DNA from: JAJEEA01 sp965243615
GTDB lineage: Bacteria > Acidobacteriota > Vicinamibacteria > Vicinamibacterales > UBA8438
Assembly: GCA_965243615.1 (NCBI GenBank)
Contig: CBDEVO010000003.1
Location: forward strand, 3,100,001 to 3,164,000
DNA: 64,000 bases
Direction of reading: 5' to 3'
Below are positions 6,954-16,803 of this stretch, one piece after another. A program made the position numbers and the translations under genes. Below the pieces are notes generated by a model. It ran no database searches. It was not told the origin of the DNA and saw only the letters and a program-made list of their open reading frames with translations. Position 1 is the first letter of the stretch. Each line of letters starts with the position of its first letter.

Positions 6954-8769
6954 TCACCATGTCGGCAGCTCGGGGACGCCGATGCCCGTCGGGCTGTACC
7001 GCAAGGGCTCCCCGGCTTCCGTGGACAGCAGGCTCGACAGGAACGGATAGAGGGCCTCCATCCGGAACGCCGTCGACGCGCCGGGCTCCCAGGCGACCTT
7101 CCCTCCAACCGCGAAGCCCGCCGCCGCCAGCGGCCCGGAGAGAGCGGGGATGTCCGTGACGACGTGAAACGCGACGTCGCTGTCACCCTGCCCGTCGGCG
7201 ATGAACGGCGGTTGGTGATCGCCGAAGACGAGGGCGATGAATCCGGGCTCGATACGATGTCGGAATGCCGCGAGCAACAGCTCCCATTCATAGGCGAGGG
7301 TTATGAAGTAGCTCCGCTTCCAGCCCTGGGGTACCGTCAGCGCGAGCTCCACGTAGTCGGGTCGGGTCTCGATGAACGACGGCTGGGGTTCTTCGAGCTC
7401 CGCAACGTCCTCCGTGATGCGCGGAGGAGGCTCCCACGCGAAGTGCGTCGATACGGTCGAAAAGTGAAAGAGCCGGGGCCGCGGGCGCCGGCTCCAGTAG
7501 TTCTCGAACGCGTATTCCAAGGCCCATTGATCCGGCACGTGACCGAACCCGTACAGGAAGCCGTCGTACGAGAAGTCCTGACGTCGTCGTAGTCGTACAG
7601 GTCCTCCGCCCACGTGGCGCCGGGCTGAACCGACAGCGTGTAGTACCCGTGGCGCTCGAGGTACGAGATCAGGTGAGGATAGCGGCGGGCCATCCGCTTC
7701 CAGGCCCAATACGTCGAATGGTTGCCGATTCGTATCCCGCTCAACGCCGACGCGGTGCTCATCCAGGACCCGCCACCGTTCACCGGGGCCGCCGCGAAGC
7801 GCGTGAACATCGGGAGCCGCCGCGCGTCCAGCTCGCTCTGCACCCGGTCCATCAGCCCCTGTCTTGCGACACGGTAGTCGTCGTCGGCCCACAGTGCCGC
7901 CCCGTACGACTCGACACCGAAGAGAAAGATGTCGGGGCGGCGCACGGGCGCCGTCCCGGCCAGGGTGGCCGCCTCCCGGAGGGCGGAATCGTCCAGCGCC
8001 TCGACGGTGCTCAGCACGTCCTGCGACCGCTGCCAATTGGAGTACGCGTGCCTGGCCTGGAGTTGAATGACGGGGTCGCCCGCCACGGGCCGAACCATGA
8101 CAGCGACAGCACGCAGTAGGCGTTCACGACTACCCACCCGGCGGCCGCGGACCGACGGTCGAGTCCGCCCCCCCAGCGCCAGGCGGCCCCGAGGTACCGC
8201 GCCACCAGCCATCCGAGACCGGCGGCCACGGCCAGGAACGCGGCGGCGAAGAGGACGTCCGTGAATCCCCATGTGTCGCGCACGAAGATCCACGCGCTCT
8301 CGAGCATGAGAACGTCGTCGAGCACCGTGCCGGGGCGGTCGAAGAGCGCGTGGACGAAGCCGGTGTACGCCATGAACGCAAGCAGCGCGACGTAGGCGAA
8401 CCACGCCAGCGACACCGCGGTCGAGCGCCACCCGCCGGCGAATCGGCTGGCGAGAACCAGCGACGTGAGAATGAAGACCCAGTCCGCGCTGACCCGGAAC
8501 ATGTCCATGTTGGCGCGTCGGACGAACAGCTGCATGACGTACTCGTAGCTGCTGCGCCCGAGTCCCGCCCATCCCCAGTCGTACTGCCCCCGGGGATGCT
8601 CGCGCGGGAAGAAGGGCCAGAAATCGTGCTCCTGCGAGACGAGCAGGTAGAGGGGAACGAAGAGGAGCAGATTGAGCGCCGCGAACCCCGCCGCGATACC
8701 GGCACCGGTCGGGAGCGACCCGCGGCACATCCAGTCCGGGACGCGGAGCGTCAGGCGTATCTCACGCAT
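6954..8769 (-). pseudogene. Membrane-anchored sulfatase/LTA-synthase-like protein, split by two frameshifts
   Basis: Read from ATG 8769, the first frame gives an N-terminal membrane domain of several helices (FAALNLLLFVPLYLLVS, WVFILTSLVLASRF, VLFAAAFLAVAAGLGWLVA). Near 8075-8097 the sensible frame shifts to one encoding the alkaline-phosphatase-superfamily core: PDIFLFGVESYGAALW, then PVNGGGSWMSTASALSG, where the catalytic Ser/Thr is expected. Near 7580 (at GACGACGTCAGG, apparently one base short) it shifts again to QDFSYDGFLYGFGHVPDQW, ending with the metal-binding VFGDHQPP. All parts are present in order, so either the gene was lost recently or the consensus has two indels. It would act on a cell-envelope substrate from the periplasmic face. 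Confidence 0.7.
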
Positions 8770-9008
8770 GGCCGGGCTTCCCGGACGAGCCCCGCGTTTG
8801 CGCTGCGGGCGCGAGGCTCGCCGGGGCGGAGGTGCTCCTCTCGAGAGTCGCTCGTCCGGAAACCGGACGTGAGGTCCGGACCGCACGCCGGCTCCCGGAC
8901 GAGATCATGCCTTCGCCCACGGAAGCCTCGTCGTGCGTCCTCCCGGGACGGCCGGCCCGACCATGGCCGCGCACCGCCCGCGCCGGAGCGCCGGAGCGAT
9001 GCCCATGG

Positions 9009-10447
9009 TCAGTTCGCGTCGAGCCGGCGGATTCTGACGTTCCGGAACGCGACGGGGTCGCCGTGGTCCTGGATGGCGATGTGCCCGCGGGGCTCGCGAC
9101 CGTAGCGGGGGATCGACGCGAACTTGCTCGCCATCATCCGCCGCTCCCAGTCGGGGCTGCCGAGCTCGTACTCGAGCAGCTTCTCGCCGTTCATCCAGTG
9201 CTCGACACGGGCGCCCCGCACGACGAGGCGGGCGCTGTTCCACTCGCCGACGGGCCGGGTGACGTCGCGGGCCGGCGGGTGGACGGCGTAGTTGCTCGCG
9301 GCCGAGGTGATGGGGGCCTCCCCGTCGCGGTGGCCGGCGTTGTGCAGGATCTGGAACTCGGGGCCGGTGTGCCAGGTCGGGCCGTCGCCCTCCGCGACGC
9401 GGAACATCACGCCGCTGTTGCCGCCTTCCTCCACCCGCCAGTCGAAGCGCAGGTCGAAGTCGGCGAACTGCTCGACGGTGATGATGTCGCCGCCGCGGCC
9501 GACCCGGGCCATGGCGCCGTCGACCGCCTGCCAGCCGTCGGGCACGCCGTCGCGCCGGTACCCGCGCCACGCCGCGAGGCTCTCGCCGTCGAAGAGCAGC
9601 TCCCAGCCGTCGGCCTTCTCCTCGGCGGTCAGCGCGTTGGCGGCGGCCTCGTCGGCGGCGGGCGCGGGGGCGCCGATGGCCCACGCGATGCCCTGCAGCA
9701 GATGGGTCTGGAAGCGCGGGTCGTCCCACACCTCGGGGCGGTGGCCGAGCGCGGTGTAGAAGACGCGGCCGTCGCCCTCCTCGCGAGTCCAGGCGAGGGC
9801 GAAGTCGCCGTCGTCGCGCCGGATGTTGCGCGCGTTCATGTCGACCGACCCGGTGTCGAGGCTCAGCAGCACGTCGACGTTGGCGCGCGACCACTCGCGG
9901 TGCTGGTAGATCTCGTCGTGGATGCGGAACGACTCGCCGAGGTGCCGCGTCGCGGGGTGCTCGGGATTCTCGACCCGCACCGTGACCTCCTGGTGCCAGG
10001 GGTGGCCGTCGAAGTAGCCGCCGATGAGGGCGAGGTAGCCCGGCCACTCGTAGAAGGTGTCGGTGGCGCTGTGGACGCCGACGAACGCGCCGCCGCCGCG
10101 CACCCAGGCGAGCAGGGCCGCCTTCTGCGCCTCGTCCATGGGCAGCTCGCCGGTCGTGAAGAAGACCACCGCGTCGTACTCGGCGAGGGTGTCCGCGGTC
10201 AGGGTCGAGGCGTCGCGCGAGACGGTCACCTCGAGCTGGCCGGTCTCCTTCGCGATGCGCGTGAAGACGGCCTCGGAGTGCGGCAGGACGGATGCGCGAA
10301 CGCGGCCGACTGCGTGAGGTAGAGGACCTTGGCGGTCTCCGCCGCGGCCGGCGTCGGGGCGGCGAGGAGCGAGAGGGCGGCTGCTGTCATGGCTACGAGC
10401 TGAACTGCGTGTCGCACGGTCCACATCCTTTCCGCGGTCGGGGTCAT
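9009..10447 (-). pseudogene. ThuA-domain plus DUF1080 secreted protein with one frameshift near residue 50
   Basis: Translation from ATG 10447 (or ATG 10426) gives a signal peptide (VRHAVQLVAMTAAALSLLA, cleaved near AAAE) and VLYLTQSAAFAH. At about 10290 one base seems to be missing, after which the next frame continues SVLPHSEAVFTRIAKETGQL and the ThuA fold (YDAVVFFTTGELP, GGAFVGVHSATDTFYEW, DEIYQHREW, FYTALGHRPEVW). The C-terminal half from about WELLFDGESLAAWRG is the DUF1080 concanavalin-like domain found in 3-keto-disaccharide hydrolases (GGNSGVMFRV, GPEFQILHN). A ThuA-DUF1080 fusion is common in secreted sugar-degrading proteins. The abrupt, single break may be a sequencing error. Confidence 0.75.
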
Positions 10448-10581
10448 GCCGTGCCCATCATGGTACCGCGTTTCTCGCCGGAGAGGACGCTGACGCGCCG
10501 GGAGCGCCGCCCGGCACGCGTCTCGTCCCCGGACCGACACTACGGAGCCCCACGCTCGCGGGCCCGGGTCGGCCCCCGGGG

Positions 10582-10587
10582 TATCCT
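10582..10587 (+). promoter_or_regulatory. Candidate -10 box (TATCCT) of xylB
   Basis: TATCCT ends one base before the ATG at 10588 and nine bases before the ATG at 10597. A normal -10 to +1 distance puts the transcript start at about the second ATG, which is also where xylulokinases normally begin, so it favours 10597 and a leaderless mRNA. No good -35 is visible. Confidence 0.35.
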
Positions 10588-10596
10588 ATGGGGCCG

Positions 10597-12102
10597 ATGG
10601 CGGTGCTGGGGCTCGATGTCGGAACCGGCGGGTCGCGCGCGGTGATCGTGGATGCCGACGGGGCGGTGACCGCGACGGCCACCGAGGCGCACGCGGCGTT
10701 CGACTCGCCCCGCACGGGCTGGGCCGAGCAGCACCCCGGCGACTGGTGGCGCGCGTCGCAGGCGGCCATCCGGGCCGTCCTGGCGGCGGGGGCGACGGCG
10801 CCCGGCGACATCCGCGCCGTCGGGCTGTCGGGCCAGATGCACGGCGCGGTGCTGCTCGACGCGGCGGGAGAGGTGGTGCGGCCCGCCCTCATCTGGTGCG
10901 ACCAGCGGACCGGCGCCCAGTGCCGGCGGCTCACCGACGAGGTCGGGGCGGCCCGCCTGATCGAGCTCGTCGCCAATCCCGCCCTCACCGGGTTCACGCT
11001 CCCGAAGCTGCTGTGGGTGCGCGACGAGGAGCCCGCGCACTGGGAGCGGGTGCGGACGGTCCTGCTGCCCAAGGACTACGTGCGGTGGCGGCTCACGGGA
11101 GAGCGCGCCACCGACGCGGCGGACGCCTCGGGGACCCTGCTCTTCGACGTGGCCGGGCGGCGGTGGTCGTCGGCGCTGCTCTCGCAAGTGGGGATCGACG
11201 CGGACGCCCTGCCCGCCGTCCACGAGGGGCCCGAGGTCACCGGCCGTCTCGCCCCCGCCGGGGCCGAGGCCACCGGCCTCCCCCCCGGGACCCCGGTCGT
11301 GGCGGGCGGGGGAGACCAGGCGGCGGGGGCGGTGGGGATGGGCATCGTGCGGCCCGGTGGCGTCAGCGCCACCATCGGGACTTCGGGGGTGGTGTTCGCG
11401 GCCACCGACCGTCCGGCGCGCGACCCCCGGGGGCGGGTGCACACCTTCTGCCACGCGGTGCCGGGCCGCTGGCACGTCATGGGGGTGACCCAGGGCGCGG
11501 GGCTGTCGCTGCGCTGGCTGCGCGACACCATCGGCGTGGGTGACGGCGGCCCGGATGCGGTGGACGACCCCTACGACCGCCTGTGCGCCGAGGCGGCGGA
11601 GGCCCCGCCGGGCGCCGACGGGGTCCTGTGGGCGCCCTACCTGATGGGTGAGCGCACGCCGCACCTCGACCCGGAGGCCCGGGCGGCGCTGGTAGGGTTG
11701 TCCGCCGCGCACGGCCGGGCCCACATGATCCGCGCGGTGCTGGAGGGCGTCGCCTTCAGCTTGCGCGACAGCCTGACCATCTTCGACGAGATGGGGGTGC
11801 CGGCGACCCGCATCCGGCTCGGCGGGGGTGGTGCGCGGTCGCGGCTGTGGCGGCAGATCCAGGCCGACGCGTACCGCCGGCCCGTCGACGTGCTGGCGGC
11901 GGAGGAGGGCGCCGCCTACGGCGCGGCGCTGCTCGCGGGGGTCGGGGCGGGGGTGTGGGGCTCGGTGGACGAGGCGTGCACGGCCGCGGTCAGGGTGGCG
12001 GGGACGGTGGCGCCGGAGCCGGGCGCGATGGAGACGCTCGACCGCCAGTACGACCGCTTCCGCACCCTGTACGGGGCGCTGCATCCGCAGGCCGGCGCAT
12101 GA
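10597..12102 (+). CDS. xylB: Xylulokinase
   Basis: 501-residue FGGY-family sugar kinase that phosphorylates D-xylulose with ATP in the cytoplasm. The N-terminus LGLDVGTGGSRAVIVD is the phosphate-1 motif; the MHG of GLSGQMHGAVLLD and the IWCDQRT segment are typical of xylulokinase rather than glycerol kinase. PVVAGGGDQAAGAVG carries the catalytic aspartate, and IRLGGGGARSRLWRQIQADA is the adenosine-binding motif near the C-terminus. The start at 10597 is preferred over 10588 from family length and promoter placement. It precedes xylA on the same strand with a 239-base gap that holds a decayed copy of the xylA 5' end, so the two form a xylose pathway unit. Confidence 0.93.
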   Translation: MAVLGLDVGTGGSRAVIVDADGAVTATATEAHAAFDSPRTGWAEQHPGDWWRASQAAIRAVLAAGATAPGDIRAVGLSGQMHGAVLLDAAGEVVRPALIWCDQRTGAQCRRLTDEVGAARLIELVANPALTGFTLPKLLWVRDEEPAHWERVRTVLLPKDYVRWRLTGERATDAADASGTLLFDVAGRRWSSALLSQVGIDADALPAVHEGPEVTGRLAPAGAEATGLPPGTPVVAGGGDQAAGAVGMGIVRPGGVSATIGTSGVVFAATDRPARDPRGRVHTFCHAVPGRWHVMGVTQGAGLSLRWLRDTIGVGDGGPDAVDDPYDRLCAEAAEAPPGADGVLWAPYLMGERTPHLDPEARAALVGLSAAHGRAHMIRAVLEGVAFSLRDSLTIFDEMGVPATRIRLGGGGARSRLWRQIQADAYRRPVDVLAAEEGAAYGAALLAGVGAGVWGSVDEACTAAVRVAGTVAPEPGAMETLDRQYDRFRTLYGALHPQAGA

Positions 12103-12258
12103 GGGCTCGGGACGACGGCTCCGGAGGGTCGACCGGGCCCACCGAGGGCCGGGATCTCGACGCCGCCGACCGCGGGGCTCCCCCCGGGTCCGCGACGGAC
12201 CCGCCCGACCGTGGACGGTGCCGCTTGCACCAGGTCCGCCGGCGCCCGCGCGTCGCGT

Positions 12259-12334
12259 TCGGGGCACGGGCTCGCACTCGGTCGCGGACGGCCGGCAACC
12301 CGCCCGCGACCCCTTCGGCCAAGCCGGTGACGGG
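12259..12334 (+). repeat. Decayed copy of the xylA 5' coding region
   Basis: This stretch aligns with xylA codons about 9-35 (12371-12446) at a constant offset of 110-112 bases. CGCGACCCCTTCGGC is identical at 12305-12319 and 12417-12431, CGGCAACC is shared before it, and further matches continue upstream. Translated, DGRQPARDPFGQAG mirrors TVGNPGRDPFGEPV of XylA. It lies between xylB and xylA and is not in a usable frame. Confidence 0.6.
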
Positions 12335-12341
12335 ATGAACC

Positions 12342-13511
12342 ATGTCTGACGACGCCTACGCTCCCCGTCCGGAGCACAAGTTCTCGTTCGGCCTGTGGAC
12401 GGTCGGCAACCCCGGCCGCGACCCCTTCGGCGAGCCGGTGCGGCCGCGGCTGTCCCCCGTTGAGCTCGTGGCGCTTCTCGGCGAGGTCGGCGCCTGGGGC
12501 GTGAACCTGCACGACAACGACCTCGTGCCCATCGAGGCGACCGCGGCCGAGCGCGACCGCATCGTGCGGGACTTCCGGCAGGCGTGCGCGGACCACGGAC
12601 TCGTCGTGCCCATGGTCACCACCAACCTGTTCACCGACCCCGCCTTCAAGGACGGCGCGTTCACCGCCAACGACCCGGCGGTGCGGGCCCTCTCGGTGCA
12701 GAAGGCGATGGGGGCGATGGACCTCGGGGCCGAGCTGGGGGCGAGGATCTTCGTCATGTGGGGCGGGCGCGAGGGCACCGAGACCGACGGCTGCCGGCGC
12801 CCCGACGCCGCCGTCCAGCGGTTCCGCGAGGCCCTGAACTTCCTCTGCGAGTACTCCATCGCCAACGGCTACGACTACCGCTTCGCGCTCGAGGCGAAGC
12901 CCAACGAGCCGCGCAGCGACATCTACTTCGCGACAACCGGCGCCTATCTCGGGTTCATCCCGACCCTCGACCACCCCGAGCTCGTGGGCGTGAACCCCGA
13001 GGTCGCCCACGAGCACATGGCCGGCCTGAACATGACCCACGCGGTGGCCCAGGCGTGGGAGGCGGGCAAGCTCTTCCACATCGACCTGAACGACCAGGTC
13101 ATCGGCCGCTACGACCAGGACTTCCGGTTCGGCGCCGCGAACCCCAAGGCGGCGTTCTGGCTGGTGAAGTTCCTCGAGGACGTCGGCTACGCCGGCCCAC
13201 GCCACTTTGACGCCCACGCCTACCGCACCGAGGGCGTCGAGGGCGTCAAGGACTTCGCGCGGGGCTGCATGCGCACCTACCTCATCCTGAAGGAGAAGGC
13301 GGCGCGGTGGAGCGCCGACCCCGACGTCCGCGCCCTCCTCGACGGCCTCGCCGAGGCCACCCAGGCCGCGCCGGGGTTCGGGGCGTTCAGCCCGGACGGT
13401 GCGGCCGCGCTGAAGGGCCACCGCTTCGACCGGGCCGCGCTGGGGCGCCGGGAGCTGGCCTACGAGCGGCTGGACCAGTTGACGACGGAGATCCTGCTCG
13501 GCGTGCGGTAG
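12342..13511 (+). CDS. xylA: Xylose isomerase
   Basis: 389 residues, the length of the shorter (class I, actinobacterial-type) enzymes. Converts D-xylose to D-xylulose with two divalent metals in a TIM barrel. The N-terminus KFSFGLWTVGNPGRDPFG is characteristic; GVNLHDNDLVP carries the catalytic histidine-aspartate pair, ALEAKPNEPRSDIY the metal-binding glutamate, and KLFHIDLNDQ and GPRHFDAHAYR later metal ligands. The start ATG follows a GATGAACC context without a strong Shine-Dalgarno sequence. Downstream of xylB on the same strand. Confidence 0.95.
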   Translation: MSDDAYAPRPEHKFSFGLWTVGNPGRDPFGEPVRPRLSPVELVALLGEVGAWGVNLHDNDLVPIEATAAERDRIVRDFRQACADHGLVVPMVTTNLFTDPAFKDGAFTANDPAVRALSVQKAMGAMDLGAELGARIFVMWGGREGTETDGCRRPDAAVQRFREALNFLCEYSIANGYDYRFALEAKPNEPRSDIYFATTGAYLGFIPTLDHPELVGVNPEVAHEHMAGLNMTHAVAQAWEAGKLFHIDLNDQVIGRYDQDFRFGAANPKAAFWLVKFLEDVGYAGPRHFDAHAYRTEGVEGVKDFARGCMRTYLILKEKAARWSADPDVRALLDGLAEATQAAPGFGAFSPDGAAALKGHRFDRAALGRRELAYERLDQLTTEILLGVR

Positions 13512-13729
13512 AACCCATGGAGCCATCCCTGATTGGTTTGCGAGGGGCTCGCGCGGGGCCGACCGCGGCTTCCATGCAGCGGACCTCATCGGAGGCTGGA
13601 CCGACCGCCTGACGCTGGATGAGATCGATGCCGGGTCGACCGGGTGCGCAAGCCCCGGGGGCGGTCTGCGCGCCGAGCCCGGCATCCGTTCGAAAGAGTC
13701 GAGATCGACCACCAGGGAGGTAGACAGTC

Positions 13730-15034
13730 ATGATTCGCGAGTATTCGGCCAACGCGGCCGCGTTCGTGGGATTCGTTGCGGTCGCGGCGTTCGCGCTGGC
13801 GGTGTTCGCCCCGGCGGCGCTCGGCCAGTCGTCGGCGCCGGCCGACGCCGGGCTGCCGACGGCGAGCCCCGGCTCGGTCGGGATGTCGGCCGACGCGCTG
13901 GCCCGCATCGGGCCGGCCATGCAGGCCTATGTCGACGACGGCCGGCTCGCCGCGGTGATGACGATGGTGGCTCGCCGGGGGCAGGTCGTCCACTGGGAGG
14001 CGACGGGGACGCGCGACACCGCGTCCGGCGACCCGGTGGAGCGGGACGACATCTTCCGCATCTACTCGATGACCAAGCCGGTGACCAGCGTCGCGGTGAT
14101 GATCCTGGTCGAGGAGGGCAAGGTCGCGCTGGACGACCCGGTCTCGAAGTTCGTACCCGAGTTCGCCGACGTCAAGGTCCTGGGCGACGGCGGCGAGCGC
14201 GTCGCGGCGGACGGGCCCATGACCGTCGAGCACCTGCTGACCCACACCTCGGGGCTCACCTACGGGTTCTTCGGCGACTCGGCCGTCGACCGCCTCTACA
14301 ACCAGTCCAACCCCCTCACCCTCGCCGAGGACCTGGAGGACTTCGGCCGGCGCGTGGCCGAGCTCCCGCTCATCGCGAGCCCCGGCGCGCGCTGGAACTA
14401 CAGCGTCTCGACCGACATCCTCGGCCGGGTCGTCGAGGTGGCCTCGGGCCGGCCGTTCGACGCGTTCGTCGAGGAACGCATCCTCGACCCGCTCGGCATG
14501 GACGACACGGCGTTCTGGGTGCCCGAGGAGAAGCGGGGCCGCTTCATGGCCAACTACGCCAGTCTCGGCGGCAACCTCGTCGTGGCCGACTCGCCGGTGG
14601 ACGGGCAGTACACGCGCCCGCCGGCGTTCCCCTCCGGCGGCGGCGGCCTGACCTCGACCGCGTCCGACTACATCCGCTTCGCCCAGATGCTGCTGGAGGG
14701 AGGCAGCCTCGACGGCGTCCGCATCCTCGCGCCCGAGACCGTCGAGAAGATGCGCTCGAACCACCTCCCCGACGCGATGGTCCCGATCGAGCTGGGCGCG
14801 TTCCTCAGCCCCGGCTACGGCTTCGGGCTCGGGTTCGCGGTCATGGTCGACGCCGAGGCCTCGCCCGAGCCCGACCACGACGGCGTCTTCCGCTGGGCCG
14901 GCGCCGCCAACACGTTCTTCTGGATCGACCCCGCGGCCGAGCTCGTCGGCATGGTGTGGACCCAGTTCATGCCGTTCGCCGCGTACGACCTCGAGCGCGA
15001 GTTCCAGACCCTCGTCTACGAGGCGATCCGGTAG
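13730..15034 (+). CDS. Secreted serine hydrolase of the beta-lactamase/EstB family
   Basis: 434 residues. An N-terminal signal peptide (VGFVAVAAFALAVFAPAALG, cleaved near GQS) leads into the class C beta-lactamase-like fold (pfam Beta-lactamase). The nucleophile motif SxxK is SMTK in FRIYSMTKPVTSVAV; HLLTHTSGLTYG is the usual following block; the Tyr-x-Asn equivalent is NYSVSTD. Such enzymes are mostly esterases or D-aminopeptidases rather than true beta-lactamases. A strong Shine-Dalgarno sequence, AGGGAGGT (13714-13721), sits eight bases before the ATG and fixes the start. A 218-base gap separates it from xylA, so it is probably its own transcript. Confidence 0.88.
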   Translation: MIREYSANAAAFVGFVAVAAFALAVFAPAALGQSSAPADAGLPTASPGSVGMSADALARIGPAMQAYVDDGRLAAVMTMVARRGQVVHWEATGTRDTASGDPVERDDIFRIYSMTKPVTSVAVMILVEEGKVALDDPVSKFVPEFADVKVLGDGGERVAADGPMTVEHLLTHTSGLTYGFFGDSAVDRLYNQSNPLTLAEDLEDFGRRVAELPLIASPGARWNYSVSTDILGRVVEVASGRPFDAFVEERILDPLGMDDTAFWVPEEKRGRFMANYASLGGNLVVADSPVDGQYTRPPAFPSGGGGLTSTASDYIRFAQMLLEGGSLDGVRILAPETVEKMRSNHLPDAMVPIELGAFLSPGYGFGLGFAVMVDAEASPEPDHDGVFRWAGAANTFFWIDPAAELVGMVWTQFMPFAAYDLEREFQTLVYEAIR

Positions 15035-15103
15035 CCGGGCGCGGCCGGTCTTCCGCGACATCCGGCGGGCCGCGCCAGCGGCCCGGCCCGCTGGATGGGA
15101 ACG

Positions 15104-15132
15104 GCTCCCGTCGGGACCGGGAGCGGCTTTGG
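15104..15132 (+). terminator. Possible terminator hairpin after the serine hydrolase
   Basis: GCTCCCG (15104-15110) and CGGGAGC (15118-15124) form a 7-bp perfect stem with a 7-base loop, followed by GGCTTTGG. The T-run is short, so termination would be weak. A second GC hairpin (CCAGCGG/CCGCTGG) lies just upstream. Confidence 0.4.
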
Positions 15133-15233
15133 CCCCGCTGGCATCCGGACGCAGCCCTGCTCTGCCGTTCACCGCGGTTGGCGCGTGGCACGGTGATTCT
15201 CGTCACGGTCTCCTACCGCACGAGCGCCGGGCT

Positions 15234-15449
15234 TCACGCCGTTCTCGGAAAGAATGCGGCGTCCTCCAACCCGAGCACGCGTTCGTTCGCCTGCCGGTGC
15301 CAGAACGACTCCGACTTCCCGTCGGCGCCCTCGACCTCTTCCTGCCCGTAGTCGCCCCATCGCATGATCACCGTCAGCGCGCCCGCCTCGCCGGCCACGA
15401 GGAAGCTCCGCCCCATCGTCTCGACGCGCACACCCCGCCAGGTTGACAT
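15234..15449 (-). pseudogene. Short fragment resembling a defence-helicase (DrmA-like) segment
   Basis: A 71-codon frame starting at ATG 15449: MSTWRGVRVETMGRSFLVAG, then LTVIMRWGDYGQEEVEGADG, then SESFWHRQANERVLGLED. The pattern of a hydrophobic strand, WGxY, an acidic stretch and WxR recalls a conserved early block of DISARM DrmA helicases and relatives, as I remember them; I cannot confirm this. Nothing of the helicase motor is nearby. The frame stops at 15234 after a short unrelated tail. Read as a scrap of a larger gene. From 15450 to 15669 I see no gene. Confidence 0.35.
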
Positions 15450-15669
15450 CAGCGGGACCGCCGCGCCGGCCCGGCGTTGCAGTTCCCGCGCCGCGGGCGG
15501 CTCGGCGCCCCTTCCTTCCCCGTGAGCGCGGGCCGTCCCGGGTTGGCGTTGTTCTTGCTCGTGGAGCACCGGTTGCCGCCTCGCGGCCCGCCCATGGCGC
15601 GCCGCCGCCCGGCGCGAGCGCCGCGCGTCACGCAGGCCGCCATCACTCGGGATGCCGCTGGGAGCAAGA

Positions 15670-16665
15670 ATGCACGACGCCGCCTACAAGCTGATCTTCG
15701 CGCGCCCGCGCATGGTCCGAGACCTGCTCGACGGCTTCGCAGCCCGCGGCTGGAGCGACGCCCTCGATTTCGACACCCTGGTCCCCGTGCCCGCCAGCTT
15801 CGTCGACCGGGAGCTCCGGCAGCGCCACGGCGACCTCGTGTGGCGCGTCCGCCTCCGTGGCGACCGATGGCTCTACCTGGTGCTGCTCCTCGAGTTCCAG
15901 GCCACCGTCGACCCGGCGATGGCGGTTCGCCTGCTGACCTACACGGGGCTGCTCTACCAGCGGCTTGCCTCCGACGGCGTGCTCCGCGAACACGAGGTCC
16001 TGCCGCCGGTGCTGCCCGTCGTTCTCTACAACGGCCGGCGGCGGTGGACGGCGCCGGTCGAGATGGCGGACCTGGTGCAGACCGGGAGCGAACGGCTGGC
16101 ACCGTACCAGCCGTCGCAGCGATACTATGTTCTGGACGCGGCGCGCACGGCCGACGCGGATCTGCCGCCCGACAACCTGGTGTCGGCGCTCGTCGGCCTG
16201 GAGCGGGCGCGCGGGACGGCGCGGCTGCCCGAGCCGTTGCAGGTGCAAGTGCTGATCGACCTCTTGCGGGCGCAACCCGACGAGGAGCTGAGGCAGGCGT
16301 TCGCGGCGTGGCTCCGCCAGGGCCTGCGGCTCGCGGGTCGGCTTCCCGAGGGCCGGGGCGGCGCGCTGGCGCAGTTGCAGGAGATGCACACGATGCTGGA
16401 GGAGAACGTGCGGGAGTGGACCCGCGAATGGCTGGCGAAGGGCATCGAGCAGGGCCGGGCGCAGGGCATCGAGCAGGGGCGGGCGCTGCTCTGCCGTCAG
16501 GCGGCGCGGAAGTTCGATGCGGCGGCGGGGGAGATGCTGGCCGCCGCCCTGGCCGGCGTCACCGACCCGGAGCGGCTCGGGCGGGTCGGCGACTGGATCA
16601 TCGAGTGCGCGACGGCGCCGGAGCTTCTCGCCCACGTCCGCGGCGACGGCCCGTCGGGCGGTTGA
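15670..16665 (+). CDS. Rpn/YhgA-type (PD-(D/E)XK) nuclease family protein
   Basis: 331 residues. MHDAAYKLIFARPRMVRDLL is the typical beginning of the recombination-promoting nuclease family (formerly called transposase 31-like). The nuclease core is in YLVLLLEFQATVDPAMAVRL, with the ExQ metal-binding pair, and the conserved PPVLPVVLYNGRRRWTAP follows. The C-terminus has GIEQGRAQGIEQGRALLCRQ and a helical tail LAGVTDPERLGRVGDWIIEC, very like the tail of the Uma2 protein at 5855. The ATG at 15670 is preferred over the in-frame ATG at 15652 because GGGAG sits seven bases upstream and the family starts here. Role: DNA cleavage linked to recombination in E. coli relatives; function here is inferred. 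Confidence 0.85.
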   Translation: MHDAAYKLIFARPRMVRDLLDGFAARGWSDALDFDTLVPVPASFVDRELRQRHGDLVWRVRLRGDRWLYLVLLLEFQATVDPAMAVRLLTYTGLLYQRLASDGVLREHEVLPPVLPVVLYNGRRRWTAPVEMADLVQTGSERLAPYQPSQRYYVLDAARTADADLPPDNLVSALVGLERARGTARLPEPLQVQVLIDLLRAQPDEELRQAFAAWLRQGLRLAGRLPEGRGGALAQLQEMHTMLEENVREWTREWLAKGIEQGRAQGIEQGRALLCRQAARKFDAAAGEMLAAALAGVTDPERLGRVGDWIIECATAPELLAHVRGDGPSGG

Positions 16666-16803
16666 CGGCGCCCGTGCCCGCGGAAGAGGCGAACGGCCGG
16701 CGTGCCGGTCCCGCCGCCGTGTTGTACACGCGGCGGAGCGGACCCCATGGGGCTACAATCGGGGCAGTTCGGAACGTGCGGCGCAACGAAGAGGAGGAAC
16801 ACC

